A program made the position numbers and the translations under genes. Positions 47,482 through 59,314 of a DNA stretch of 64,000 nt are shown here, one piece after another (the first letter of the stretch is position 1; every line of letters starts with the position of its first letter). This DNA comes from Blastocladiella emersonii ATCC 22665. Lineage: Eukaryota > Blastocladiomycota > Blastocladiomycetes > Blastocladiales > Blastocladiaceae. Under the pieces are notes generated by a model, which worked only from the letters and a program-made list of their open reading frames with translations, was not told the DNA's origin and made no database searches. The DNA is taken from positions 992,001 to 1,056,000 of the forward strand of contig JANHCV010000004.1 in assembly GCA_025594325.1 (NCBI GenBank). Direction: 5' to 3'.

Positions 47482-47762
47482 GGTTTCTCGTTGGACAGAT
47501 TGCACCGAGTCGGGAGCGGCCGCGGCGAGGGGAGATGAGCGCAGCGCGAGCAAAAACACGTTCGCGTTCAGCGAGCATTTGTATCAGGTGACCCGCCCAG
47601 CCATTGCGGCGTGATCTCACACGGCCAGTCAACACCCCTCCTCTTTGTCGTGCTCGCCGCCGCCGCCAGCCGGGAGATCGCCGTCGTCGTCGTGAACGCC
47701 CTTCCGTTCCGCGAGAGTGCCGCACCGCTGCCCCACAGAACCACCTCCTAACCGTCGTCAAG
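47482..47762. promoter_or_regulatory. Bidirectional promoter of two mitochondrial-protein genes
   Basis: 281 bp between the start codons of the unknown mitochondrial protein (minus) and ATP synthase gamma (plus). No consensus element is obvious. Confidence 0.5.
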
Positions 47763-49140
47763 ATGCTGTCGGCCACCGCCCGCCCCAACGCCCGCGTGTG
47801 CGTGTCCGCGTCGCCGCGCCGCCGCCGCCCGTCGTCCTGCTCGCGCGCCGCTGGACTCCTTCGGTGTCGGGAGGGCACACGTGCACGCGCGACACTCGAC
47901 CCTCCTCCTCCACATGCTGCACTGGCCGGCACCCCATGTATCGAGTGATCGACCCGCGCCGTGGTAGACCGCTCGCTCGTTGTGCCCCCGTCGTGGGGGA
48001 CGGCTGATCGACCACGATACCGTCGTCGGGATATTCCTCCTGGCACTCTGCTCGACCATGCGCCTACTCGTCGCCACGCACGACTTCGCCGATCAGCAAG
48101 GGGGAGGAGGAGAGGTGGTGTCGCGTGCCAGCGTACCCGACCTACCGAAAGCGCGCGAGCTCGACGACGGCGGCCTGTACTCGACCCGATGATCTCGCTT
48201 GCTGACCCCCACCCGCGCTCTGCGCGTCCGCCTCAACGTCCAGGGTGTCGCTCCTCCAGCAGCAGGCCACCATGGCCACGCTCAAGGAGAGTACGTATCG
48301 CTCGCCCTTGTCCGCCCACCAGACTGCCCGCTGACCTGTTTCGTGTCCACAGTCCAGATGCGCCTCAAGTCCATCACCAACATCGGCAAGATCACCAAGT
48401 CGATGAAGATGATTGCCTCGACCAAGATGACCCGCGCCCAGCGCGCCATGGACGCGGCCCGCATCAACGGCACCGCTGCCACGGCCCTGCTCAAGCACGC
48501 CGGCACCCAGCCCGCCGAGGGCCCCAACGGCGCCTTCATTGCCGTGTCCTCGGACCGTGGTCTGTGCGGCGGTATCCACTCGTCCATCACCAAGAACATC
48601 AAGCGCACCGTGGCCAAGGACGGGCCCGCTGAGCTCGTCGTCCTCGGCGACAAGTGCCGCAACCAGCTCGCCCGCGAGTTCCGCAACAACGTGCGCCTCA
48701 CCTACTCGCAGCTCGGCAAGACGGTGCCCTCGTTCCTCGAGGCCTCGCTCATTGCCGATGCTGTGCTCGCCGACAAGGACCTGGCCGCGCTCAAGACGGC
48801 CATCGTCTACAACAAGTTCATGACCGTCATCTCGTACGAGTCGACGCAGATGCCCGTGGTCTCGGCCGAGGCCCTCAAGGCGTCGCCCAAGCTCGCCGCC
48901 TACGAGACCGAGGGCGAGGTGCTCAAGGAGCTGCACCACTTCCTCTTCGCCACCTCCCTCCACTGGGCCATGAACGAGGGCCACGCGTCCGAGTTCTCGG
49001 CCCGCCGCGGCGCCATGGACAACGCCACCAAGAACGCCGGCGAGATGGTCGACCGCCTCACCCTCCTCTACAACCGTCAGCGCCAGGCCTCCATCACCAA
49101 CGACCTCGTCGACATTATCACCGGTGCCTCGGCCCTGTAA
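47763..49140 (+). CDS. ATP3: Mitochondrial F1-ATPase gamma subunit
   Basis: Central rotor shaft of mitochondrial ATP synthase. Exons 47763-47797, 48244-48290 and 48353-49140 join in frame to 289 aa. Exon 3 is diagnostic: MRLKSITNIGKITKSMKMIA at the N-terminal helix and SSDRGLCGGIHSSI in the Rossmann-like domain. The C-terminal helix runs through EFSARRGAMDNATKNAGEM and NRQRQASITNDLVDIITGA. Exon 1 gives the start of the presequence (MLSATARPNARV). Intron 1 is 446 nt, much longer than any other here, and its position rests only on consensus and frame; an internal start (MATLKEIQMRL) in exon 2 would lack a presequence. The core gene is certain, the first exon is tentative. Confidence 0.92.
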
Positions 49141-49460
49141 AGTCGCTCTACTCTCACGCGCGGTTGGTCGTCGCTGGGGGTTGGTTCACCGTATCGTGGG
49201 CTGCCTTCGCGTCCTCTAATCCCTCTCTCTCCTCTACCCCACACCCCCCTCCCCCTCTACCCCTCGGTGGTGCGTGTCGCTTCGTGATGGCTGCTCTGCC
49301 TGGGATATACGCTGATTCCTTTTGATGCTCGGTTTGCCTTGTCAGGTCTCTCTCTCGTTTCTTCTCCTTACTCGTCGGAATACATGGCTCGCTCGCTGTA
49401 CGTTTGAATGAGAACCATCTCTCGCTATCCATTCCAAGTCTCTCCTCCCACTTCTCGCTA
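49141..49460. terminator. Convergent 3' region, ATP3 / GH5 gene
   Basis: 320 bp between two converging stop codons. It is strongly C/T-rich on the plus strand at about 49210-49265. No hairpin terminator is expected in a eukaryote, and I see no clear AATAAA. Confidence 0.4.
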
Positions 49461-52400
49461 TCAAGACACGGTACACCACCCGTCGAGCATCCGCGCACAC
49501 GCGTTCCGCGCCTTCCCACCCGCGCTCTTGGGCGACGCGGGCGCCGACTTGACGCCGAGCTGCAGCCAGTGGTGCCCGCCGGGGACCGCGTCGTGGATGC
49601 GCCAGAACAGCGTCTGCTCGCCCTTGTAGTAGGCCCAGGTGCCGTCGCTGACCGACACCACGAGCGACTCGTACCCGTAGTGGTACTTGGGCACGTACAC
49701 GACCGTCTCGTAGCACTCCTCGGGCAGCTCCGTCGTCAGCCACTTGAAGTACGCGCCCGTCATGCCGTCCTTTTGCAGCTTCACCTTGTGCGTCGTGAAC
49801 TCGAGGCTACACACACGCGCGCGGGCGGGGTTAGTGACGGCGGGCGGAGAGACCGCGTAAAGCGTACCGGAAACTCAGTGTCTTGAGGTCAAACTCCATC
49901 TTGGTGGGCGTGCCCGCGACGCGCGCCGCGTACGGCCGGATCACGGCGTCGAGCACGCGCCCGCCCATGTGGTGCTGCAGGTCCTCGTTGAAGAAGAGCT
50001 CGGTGATGTCAAACGGCGTGTTGGGCGACACGGGGCTGCCCGCGCTCGCCGACAGGTCGCGGTCCTTGGGGATCGTGAGCAGCTTGGACCGCTCGCTCGG
50101 TCGCGCCATGGCGGACTCTTCGCCGCCGCTGCTGCTGCTTCCACTACTCGCGGCGACCGCGGACCCACCGCCACGGCGCTTCCCCGCGCTGGCGCCCGCT
50201 GCCGCGGCTGCCGACGCGACCTTGGGGTCGAGCGCAAACGCCTTGATCTTGTTCTTTCTGCGGTTGCGGCGCTCCTCGGACTTGAGGCTGTACTGGACGC
50301 CCTGGCGCGGCGAGAAGATGGAAAAGTCCTCGCCGTTCCAGTAGTCGCCGTGCGTGTTGTCGTTGCCCGGGTTGTAGTTCCACAGCGTGAAGTGGAGGAG
50401 GTTGGCCTCCATGGCGCTGATGACCGCGTCCAGGAAGTTGTTGTGGTGCGCGTAGTTGCCCGTGTCGAAGGCCGCGCGCCGGTTCAGGTCCATCGGGATC
50501 CCGCACTCGCCGATCACGCAGCTACGGAGGACGCGTAGGTGAGGGTGAGTGAAGGTGAGTGGAGGGAGGGTGTGGCGCAGCGGGTGCGATCGGCGGCGGG
50601 ATCGGATCAGCGAACTGATCGCGTCGACCCGAGCCGAGCCCCGCACGCGCGGCAAGCGAAAGAAAGGTCAACGTACGGCACGTTCCCGACGCGCTCCTTG
50701 CCCGTGGCGTGCAGCTTGCGGAGCTGGTTGGCGTAGTTGCGCTTGGCGCCCTGGAGGCCGAAATAGGTGGCGGCGATGAGGTTGCGCGAGACGCGCAGGG
50801 CGGGCACGTCGTGGGTGATGAACCCGTCGAAGGCCTTGGAGAAGACGGACTTGAGATCGTACCAGTGCGGCGCGTAGACGAGGTTGGGCACCTGCTGGGT
50901 GAAGACGGGCGGCAGCTCCTGCGGGATCGGCTCGGCGAGGATCAGCGCGTCCGGGAACGCCTGCTGGATCGCCACAGCGTACATGTTAATGAAGGGGAGG
51001 TAGAAGTCCTGGTTGAAGTCGACGGCTTGCTTGGTCCTCGGGTGTTTCGTGAAGTAGTCGGGCTTGAGCACCTCTGGCGGCTGCCCCGCGTACTCCTCCG
51101 GGTCCGGGAACGCGTACACGCCCTCCTCGAGCCACGGACACGTGTACCCGGGCAGCCACACCCGCACGCCCTCGGCGTTGAGCACCCGCGTCGAGTGTTT
51201 CCGGCTCGGGATCGGCCACGACTTGACCCACACCTCCACCTCCTGCTCGAGCCCGAGACCGAGGCAGAACGACTGCAGCGCCGACGGGTTGTCGCCCAGC
51301 AGCAGCGCCTCCATCGGGTCGAACCGCTCCAGGCTGTGCAGCCCGACGTAGCCCTGGTGCGGCTCGTTCATGACTAGAATCGCGCGGGTGGGGCGACGGG
51401 TTAGACGGCAACGGCGGGGTGAGCGCGGCAGGGTAGAGCGTACCCTCGAACCCGAGCACGGCGTCGAGATGGCGCACGCGCGCGGCGAGGTGGCGGTAGG
51501 CGGCAAAGTAGTGTCGCTGGAGGTAGTGCTGGATGTTCTCGCCGTCGATGCACCGGTTGGGGGCGAAGGTGGCGCCGGCAAAGAAGAGCGTGAACATGGT
51601 CGCGGACGCGAGCTTGGTGTAGTTGGTCGGCCACAGCATCGGCTGGTGCGGAAGGTCGCCGTGAGTCTCTACACGTTCGCGAGGATGGATGGGTGAGACG
51701 GCGCGGTGAGACGGATACCCAAAAACCGCGTACTCGACGCGTCGGCCTTGGCGTTGGGCGTGTAGACGCCGGTGACGGGGTCGACGGTGCAGTCGCAGTG
51801 TCCGGCGACGTGGGCGTTGTGGACGTGAGCGGCGCCCGTGGCCTTGAACTTGCGGATGTCGAGGCCGGCGACCTCAAAGGTCCAGCCGGGCGCGCCGGAC
51901 CCGCCCGAGAAGCGCGACCACACGTCCTGGTGCGGGTCAATGAAGCACCGGATGCCGTACTTGGGCATGAGCTCGCACAGCTTGATCAGGTAGTCGATGT
52001 AGGCCTCGTCGTAGATGCCCGGGCCGGCGTGCTCGAGGGCCTCCCACGGGACGAGCAGGCGGACAAAGGTCTAGAGTCGCGGCGGGCGAGGGTTAGGGCG
52101 GCGGGTCGAGGTCGAGAGGTCGCGCACGCGTACCAGACCCCAGTGGCTCAGGCGCGAAAAGTGCTCGTGCGCGTCCTCGAGCGGGAGCGGGCGGCCGATG
52201 AACGACACGTTGCGGGTGTCGTAGAACTCGGGGTGCTCCGGGTTATCGGCGTGCGGCGTGGTCGGCAGCTTGGAGCTGCCGCACAGGTTGACGCCGCGCA
52301 GCTGCAGCGTGCGGCCGAAGGCGTCGCGGATCGTCGGCCCGTCGACGTACACGCCGCCGCCCGCAAACCAGTCCTGCGCGGGCGCGCGCGACGTCGGATG

Positions 52401-52949
52401 GAACTCTTCTTCTGCCGCGAGATCCTCGCCCGAGCTGCCGCCGGCCTCGAGGCTGTCGAGCGTGCCGCTGTGCCCGCTGGCGTCGCGCGTGCCCGACCGC
52501 GACCGCGAGATCGACGAGAAGGAGGCCGCGCGGCGGTGCTTGTCGCGCACGATCGGCGTCGACGAGTGCACGAGGCGGCGCGCGGTCGGCGACCCGTGCG
52601 TGCTCGCAGGGGCGGGGTCGCTGGCGGCAGGACTTCCGTCGGCGGCGAGCAGCGGGGCCGAGGCGTCGCCGAACACGGGCAGCGCATCGGTCGAGTCCGA
52701 TCCCGCGCCCACGGCAGCGCGAGGGACGGCGCGGCGTGCGGGCGAGCTGTGTGCGCTGCTCGCGGACGAAGAGTGGGTGGTGGTGGGCCCGCGGCCCGAC
52801 TTGGTCGGCGACAGGTGCGCGAGCGGGCTGCGCCGCGCGTCCGACGTCGACTTGGACCGCTTGTGCCGGCGCCGCGCCGTGTTCCCGGTGCCGCTCCCGC
52901 TGCCAGAGACAGCGGCGGGCACGCCCAGGGCGTCCTTGCTCGATGACAT
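49461..52949 (-). CDS. GH5 glycosidase of the fungal EGCrP (glucocerebrosidase/sterylglucosidase) type
   Basis: Hydrolyses glucosylceramide or steryl glucosides in related fungi. Exons 52949-52134, 52070-51734, 51668-51444, 51373-50677, 50521-49868 and 49806-49461 give 1024 aa. Residues 1-190 are a Ser/Arg-rich extension. The barrel begins GVYVDGPTIRDAFGRTLQLR and GVNLCGSSKLP. Next come FIDPHQDVWSRFSGGSGAP, VMNEPHQGYVGL (acid/base Glu463) and VIGECGIPMD (nucleophile Glu697). The C-terminal beta domain has EFTTHKVKLQKDG and ETVVYVPKYHYGYESLVVSV. There is no signal peptide, so it is probably intracellular like EGCrP1/2. A Ser/Ala-rich insert of about 70 residues lies before the last domain. Exon 2 was ended at 51734 because that donor keeps frame. 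Confidence 0.9.
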
Positions 52950-53288
52950 GTGCAGAAGAGTGGGTGTGTGTGATACGTCGTGTGAGCGAGCAGGGGAGAG
53001 TGGATGCAACGGGGCGCGAATCGAAAGGCGCGAGCGCGAAGCAAAGCAAAGAAGTGTCTCCCCCGCACTTGCCTGTTGCGCGCAACCGCGTGCCTCGCGC
53101 CTCGCTTCGCGCAGCCCAAACGCGTCCCACGCGCGTGCCGCCCCCCCGCGTGATGCGTCACGGGACGCTGCAGTTCGCCCCTTTCGCTGCTCGCTCGCTT
53201 CCCCTTCGCGCCGCGCCGATCTCTTCTCGGGAAGCTCACCAGGAACGTCCCCTTGCCGGGACTCTATGCAACTGCTCTGAACCGAGCC
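52950..53288. promoter_or_regulatory. Divergent intergenic region, GH5 / U1A-like
   Basis: 339 bp shared upstream region. No element recognised. Confidence 0.45.
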
Positions 53289-54800
53289 ATGGAAGCCGAA
53301 TCCGCGCCCGCGTCGCCACCACGCGTGCCCATGGCGCCGCTCACGCCCTCGTCGGTCCCGCTCGCGCTGCCCGCGCACGCCGAGGACTCGCACGCCGCTG
53401 AGGGCGATGCTGCTGCTGCACCTGAAGAGACCAAGGAGCAGGGTAGCGTGCAGCTCGCTATGCCGTCGCCGCGTTCGCCCGCCCGCCGCTGACGCGCAAC
53501 GGCAACCACTCGTAGACGCCAACAAGGAGCTGCCCAAGCTCGTCTTTGGCAAGCGCGGCCGCCCCTTCATGATCCAGCCCGACGAGAACCCGCCCTGCAA
53601 CACGCTGTACATTCGCAACCTTCCCGAGCGCAAGGGCCACACCAGTACGCGCGCGTGCTCGCCACTTCCATCCCGCATCCCCCGCTCACCCTCTGCACCG
53701 CCATGTAGCGATCCGCCGCTACCTCCTCCGCCTGTTCGAGCAGTTCGGCTACGTGCTCGACGTGCGGTGCAACTGCGGCATCGCCAAGCGCGGCCAGGCC
53801 TGGGTCATCTTCAAGCGCCTGCCCGACGCCGTCCTCGCCTACAAGGAGATGCAGGACCACATGTTACTCGGCCGCCCCATGATCATCCACTACGCCAAGA
53901 TGAAGAGCAAGGCCATTGCCGAGGAGGACGGTTCGATTGACGAGTACGAGGCCGAGCACGCCAAGCGCTTCGGTACGCTTTCCCCTCGCTCCATCTCGGT
54001 CAACCGTGAACTGACCGCGTGCCCCGAGAACAGAATCCCGCCCGCAGGAACTCGTCGACCGCCGCGCGCGCCGCGCCCGCGAGGCCGTCACCGTGCCCGC
54101 GCCCGGTACCTTCCTCGCCCCAGGCCTCCCGCCCGGCGTCACCCCGAACTTCGGCATCCCGCCGCCCGGGATGCCCGGCATGCCCGGCATGCCCTTCATG
54201 CGCCCGCCGCCCGGCCTCCCACCACTCGGCCCCGACATGCTCCCACCCGGCATGCCCGCGCTCCCGCCCGGCGCCAACCCCGCGGCTGCCGCGGCCGCTG
54301 CGGCCGCTGCTGCTGCTGCCGCCATGGCCGCCGGCGCACCGCTCCCGCCAGGTATGCCCCCGCTCCCGCCCGGCATGCGCCCGCCGGGTATGCCGCCCAT
54401 GCCGCCTGGCGGGATCCCGCCGCCGCCCCCGGGGCTCGGCGCGTTCGGCCCACCGCCGCCAGGTCTCCCGGGCATGCCGCCGATGCCGCCGCTTGGTGCG
54501 CCGCCGGGCATGATCCCGCCGCCGCCCGCCATGTTCATCCCGGCGGCCGGCGGCGCCGACGCGGGCCTGCCGAACCCGACGCTGTTCGTGTCGGGCCTGC
54601 CGACGGGCACCGACGAGGCCGCGGTGCGCGCGGTGTTCGACAAGTTCGCCGGGTTCAAGGAGGTGCGCATGATCCCCGCCCGTGGGATCGCCTTCATCGA
54701 CTACACGGACAGCGGCGCGTCGGCTGAGGCGCGCCGCGCGACGGACGGGGCTAAGTTTCTGGGGTCTGAGGCGGTGATCAAGGTGACGTTCCGCAAGTAG
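53289..54800 (+). CDS. U1A/U2B''-like snRNP protein with two RRMs
   Basis: Binds U1 or U2 snRNA stem-loops in the spliceosome. Exons 53289-53442, 53516-53644, 53709-53972 and 54034-54800 give 437 aa. RRM1 is at residues 80-165, with RNP2 TLYIRNLPE and RNP1 KRGQAWVIF. The Trp at 126 replaces the RNA-stacking Phe usual in U1A (RGQAFVIF). RRM2 occupies the last 75 or so residues (NPTLFVSGLPTGTDEAAVRA, FKEVRMIPARGIAFIDY). The linker is about 180 residues rich in Pro, Gly, Met and Ala, with repeated PPGMP units, far longer than in animal U1A (282 aa in total). An N-terminal 50-residue low-complexity part precedes a basic stretch. U1A and U2B'' cannot be told apart from sequence alone. Confidence 0.88.
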
Positions 54801-54930
54801 TAGGATTTGGATATATTGATCGGTGCTCGTTCGCTCGTTTTTGGATTGATTTACATTTGATGGGTGCGCGGGTCGGGGAGAAAAGGTAGCTCGATGGTAT
54901 GCGAACAACACGCGCCGCGCCGTGCGATCT

Positions 54931-56900
54931 CTACAGGTCATCCACGATCTCCTCCTCGTCCTCCTCGTCGGCGGGGAGCGCCAGCCGACGGGCGACCATC
55001 TCCACGAGCCGCGCGCACGCGTCGCCCTGCGTGGCCCCGCGCGCACCGACCCCGCCGAGCCGCGCGACGTGCTCGCCGCTGCCGTCACCCGCCGCGCGCG
55101 CGTCGAACGGCAGGTTGAGGTAGAACGCCATCCCCTGCAAGAACGCGTGCGGCGACGCGGGGAGCGGCGGGTGGCCGGCCTCGGGCGCGGGCGGCGCATG
55201 CGGCACCGCCGCGGCGTGGCGGTACGGCGGCTGCACGTGCACAATGTCGAGTGCGTCGCCCGTGGTCGTCACCGACGTGGTCGCCGACTCGAGCGAGGCG
55301 TTCGACAGGTCGACTAGGACGCCCGTCAGGTCGTCGTCGTCGGCGGGATCGGTGTCGGGCACGCTGGCGAGGTCGCTCGCTTCCTCGTCCATGTCCATTT
55401 CGGCGTCGCTTTCAAAGTTGTTCTCCTCGTACTCGTCGTCGTCATCGTCGTCGTACGCGTCCGTGGCGGGCGTGAGGCGCACCGAGGCCGCGTCCGAGTT
55501 GGGCTGCTGCGGCGCGAGCTGCTGCGGCTGAAGCTGCTGGGACGCGCCGCTGCCGACACCGTTGAGCGCGTCGAGCGCGAGCGCGGCGGCGTCGGCCTTG
55601 GCGGCCTTCTTGCTCGAGTGCGCGCCCGTGCGCAGCTCGAGGTTGGCCTCGGGGATCGTTACGGTGCACGAAAAGCCGTTCTTGGTGGAGTGGTACGTGT
55701 ATGTGACGGGCTCCCACTTGTTGTCTACACACGGACGCGAATCGAAAGTGAGCGATATAACGACAACGCGTCGAGTGGCGACAACGCTTCGAGCGACCAA
55801 ACCGTACCCTGGGTCAACGAGTTGAGCATCGCGACGGGATTCTGCACCTCGTTCGCCGCCGCCGCCGCCGCCCCCGCACTCGCGTCCGCAGGCGCGACAG
55901 ACGTGTCGTACCCGGCCCACTGCGCGAGCCAGACAGCGGCGGCCTCGTGCTTGGCGTCGCGCTTGTTCGGGTGCGGGCGCGACCGGGCCGTGGTCTGGCC
56001 GACGGTCAGCGTGCACACGAACTGCGGCGGCAGCCCGTGCTTGCCGGGGGCGGTCGTCGCGTAGTGGTAGTTGGGCATGTCCGGGACGTGCGCGGCCTGC
56101 AGGTGCTGCAGGTGCGCCGAGACCCAGTCGGCGGACAGGTCGACGGCAGCCGCGGTGGTGGGGGCGGCGGTCGGGTGCGGGTGCGCGACGGGCGCCATGG
56201 CGGGCGGCGGGTAGTGGTGCATCATCGGCGCACCGGCGGCGCCGTACGCGGCCGGCGGCGGCATGTGGTCGTTGGCGCCGTACACCGGCGGCGGGATGTA
56301 CACGGCCTGGTGGTACGGGTTGTAGTTTGCCCACGGCAGCATGCCGGGAGCCATGGGCGCAGGTGGATGGGCGACGGCTGGCGCAGCGGGGGTCGCGGGA
56401 CGCGACGCGGGGGCGGGCTGCTGCTGAGCGGGTGCGGGTGCAGCGTTACCGCCGCCCGGCCGCCACGCGGGCGCGTTGACGTTGAACGGGCGGTCGGGCA
56501 CGCGCGAGGCGTTGGGCGCCAGCGCGGTGCGCGGTCCCCCACCACGGCCTGCGTTCCCGCCCGCGCGGTCACGGTCGCGGTGCTGGTCCGCGTCGGCGCG
56601 ATGGACCGCGCGCGGGCTCTTGCTGCGCGACGGCTCGGGCGGGTGCTGCTGCTGCTGCCGTTGCGGGATCGGTTTGTGGTGCTGCGGCCGGTGCTCGTGC
56701 TCGCGCTGGTTCTCGGCCATCATCGAGTCCTCGACGTCGGCGCCGTCGGTGGCGGTAGCCTTGTTGCGGTGGTTGCTGTGCCGGTGCGAGTGCGAGCGAC
56801 CACGACGGCCACCTCCCCCACCGCCGCCTCGGCCGCCGCCACCACCACCGCCGCCGCCGTCGTTGCGCGCCGCGTTCTGGCGCTTGCCCTTCGGGTTCAT
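54931..56900 (-). CDS. Double-stranded-RNA-binding protein, two dsRBD-like regions
   Basis: Two exons, 56900-55808 and 55724-54931, joining to 628 aa. dsRBD1 lies around residues 300-345 (FVCTLTVGQTTARSRPHP, KRDAKHEAAAVWLAQWAG). dsRBD2 begins across the intron at about 365 (WEPVTYTYHSTKNGFSCTVT) and ends SSKKAAKADAAALALDAL. The N-terminal 280 residues are Gly/Arg/His-rich, with an RGG-like poly-Gly run and Pro/Tyr-rich segments (PWANYNPYHQAVYIPPPV). The C-terminal 190 residues are acidic. No helicase, RNase III or deaminase domain is present, so it is a stand-alone RNA-binding protein of unknown role. It converges on the U1A-like gene, with 130 bp between stops. Confidence 0.8.
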
Positions 56901-57644
56901 TGCAGGATGTTTGGTTCGGTTCGTGATCGTAAGCGGTTTGTGGGAGGGGCGCGAAGGCGACGCGATCGGCGCGGTCGCCGCTGGACACGCTCTGGCCACC
57001 GCGGTCGAGTCACCTGACGGGCGCCGGTCCTCTGCCGCTGGGCGTGCTGCGCCACGCACGCCGCCCCCGCTGCACCGCCACTCTCGCCCTCTCTCTCTCT
57101 CCTTCCTCCTCACCCTCCCGGTGGTTTACCGCTACCAAGCGGGCTATCGCTTATCAGCCAGCGGCCGGCCCCGTGGCCGCGATCCGCGATCCTCGAGGGA
57201 GACAAGGAGGGAGCGAAGAGCTCGCGCCCCCAACGGTCGGGATACGTGTCATCATCATCACGCGGCTGTAAGCAAGTGGCGGAATTCGAGGCGCGGCACA
57301 GCACGGGCAATCCACGCGGCCGCTGCGCGGTTTTCCTGCAACAAGCAACGCTAGCGTCCGAGACCCGCCGGCTCGCGGAACTGCAGCATGGGGCCGATGG
57401 CCACGGCTCTCGATGACGTCGAAGGCGCCCGCCCTTTACGCCCGCGTGTGTGTAACGTACCGCGCGGCGGGCGTCGGGTTCAGCGCCCCCCGCGTTAGCG
57501 TTTCTTTGCGGCCCTTGTTCTCGCGGCCAAGCCTCGCGCCGGCGCCGCGGGCGTCAGCGTCGCGTTGTCTGTCTTCCTGCTTCCACTGCATGGATCGGCC
57601 GGGCTTCTTCTCCCGCATGCACCGAATTCTCTCACGTATCTGCT
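56901..57644. promoter_or_regulatory. Divergent intergenic region, dsRBD gene / coiled-coil gene
   Basis: 744 bp between divergent starts. It holds a CT-rich run (about 57080-57118) and a GCTTATC/GATAAG-type site near 57147-57155. No gene seen. Confidence 0.45.
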
Positions 57645-58925
57645 ATGAGTACCAACACGACCACGCCGCCCACCACGATCAGCAGCGCAACAGCGGCGGG
57701 AGACCCGCTCGCGCACTTCGCGTCCGTCGTGTCCGAGCTGCAATCCGCGACGCGAGCCCTGACCGCGCGCGTCGACGCCCTCGATACGAGGGACGAGTCC
57801 ACGGACGTGTTTGCGGCGCAGTCGCGTGTCTTTGAAGCGCAGGCGCGCGCATTCGACAGCCAGGCGCGCGCGCTGCAGTGCATGGCCGCGACGTTTGACC
57901 GTATCGCGGCCGCGCTCGGACACGTCGCGCCACCAGTACCGGCCGAGCCGGCTGCAGAGCTGCCGCCGACGCCGATGCTGAGCACCGCGTCGTCGAGCGC
58001 ATCAGACCTCGTCGCGGCACTGCGTCAACCAGCAGCGGTCGTGGCCGCCGCTGCTGCGCCTCATCCGCCACTTCCGCCGCCACCTCATCCGGTCGCGCTG
58101 CAACGCCCGACGCTGTCAGCGTCGTCGTCAATCCCCATTGCCTCACTCCTCGACGCCGAGTCGCACTCGGCAGTCGCGGCCGACGCGGCGCTGGCGCCCG
58201 TACGGAAACGGAGCCGTACGCCGATGGTCCTCGCGCACCCTCCTCCCCCGAGTTCCGCGGCGGCTGCGAGCGGCGACGAGTCGGCCGCGTCGTCGACGCC
58301 CGTCATCCAGCAGGGCGAGCAAGTCAAGCAGCGCGAGCGGAGCGGCGAGATCGAGGTACGTTGTGGTTGCTATGAAGCTGATGCGTCCGCACCCTCACGG
58401 TCCGAGCTGATGTAGCGACTGATCCGCGTGCACCGGAACCAGTGGCTACTGTCGAGCGCGAACGCGATCCTCGCCGAGCACCGCGCCGCGTACGACCGCG
58501 CCGCCGCCGCCTCCTCCTCATCCACTGCGCCACCACCAGAAGCGTACGCCGCGCCGTCGACCGACAACCTCGCATCGACGCTGGTGACGCGCAAGCGCGA
58601 GTGCATCGAGGCCGCGGTGCGCGGTGTGCTCGCGGAGCGCGGGCGCGACGCGTTCGAGGTCGATGGCGTCGTGTGGGACGAGGATGCGGTGCTCCGCAAG
58701 GCGACACGCACCATCAACGGGTTTTTCACCGACGGCCGCCGGTTCGGCGTCAACCGCGTCCTCGACGGCCTGCTCGCCGGCGACGAGCAGTTTCTCTCAG
58801 GCAACGCCATCAAGCGCGACCGCACCACGTCCGGCGCGAGCGGCGGAGCCGGCGGGTACTCGGGCGACGAGCAAGGAAGCGCGGCGACGGGGCCCAAGGC
58901 GGCGAAGCGAGCGAGGAAAGCTTGA
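57645..58925 (+). CDS. Coiled-coil protein of unknown function
   Basis: Exons 57645-58355 and 58416-58925 give 406 aa. Residues 20-100 form a likely coiled coil (LAHFASVVSELQSATRALTA, then QSRVFEAQARAFDSQARALQ). A Pro/Ala/Ser linker with a basic KRSRTPM patch follows. Exon 2 encodes a compact helical region starting RLIRVHRNQWLLSSANAILA and continuing with CIEAAVRGVLAERGRDAF and GRRFGVNRVLDGLL. The protein ends in a likely nuclear localisation signal, KAAKRARKA. I recognise no family. A nuclear DNA- or chromatin-related role is only a guess from the basic tail. The frame is well bounded and the intron is typical, so I take the gene as real. Confidence 0.7.
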
Positions 58926-59314
58926 CGATTCGAATGCAACGACTCCATTTTTGACTTTCCCTGCGCTCGCCGTTCGGCATGGCGTGGCATGGCGAGTTGC
59001 CACGCGCCACCCCCGCACCTACAGCGAAAAGTGTCTCATGTCTCGCACTTCGGTAACGTGACGCGCGCGTGCGTGCCGGACCGCGCGCGCCCCGCACGTG
59101 TCTCACCTGAGCGATCACCCCCCGTCATTTTCTGTACTGCAGGGCGGTGGTCGGCACGAGCAGCCGGAGGCCGGAGGGAGGGAGTCCCTGCTTCAGCTCC
59201 CTCACTCTTCCGCGATTGCTCCCGTCCCTGGCCTTATCTTCATCGACGTCGCTGCGGCCCTGCCTCACCACCGCACGCACGAACGACCACAACCACCAAA
59301 TCCGAACCACCACC
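58926..59314. promoter_or_regulatory. Intergenic between two plus-strand genes
   Basis: 390 bp with the terminator of the coiled-coil gene and the promoter of the next gene. The 40 bp before the next start are C/A-rich (ACCACAACCACC-like), a common fungal leader. Confidence 0.4.

Noticed and set aside
51727-51734. GH5 exon 2 ending at 51728 before GTTTTT
   Set aside because: That donor does not join in frame to exon 3; GTACGC at 51733 does, and fits the local consensus.
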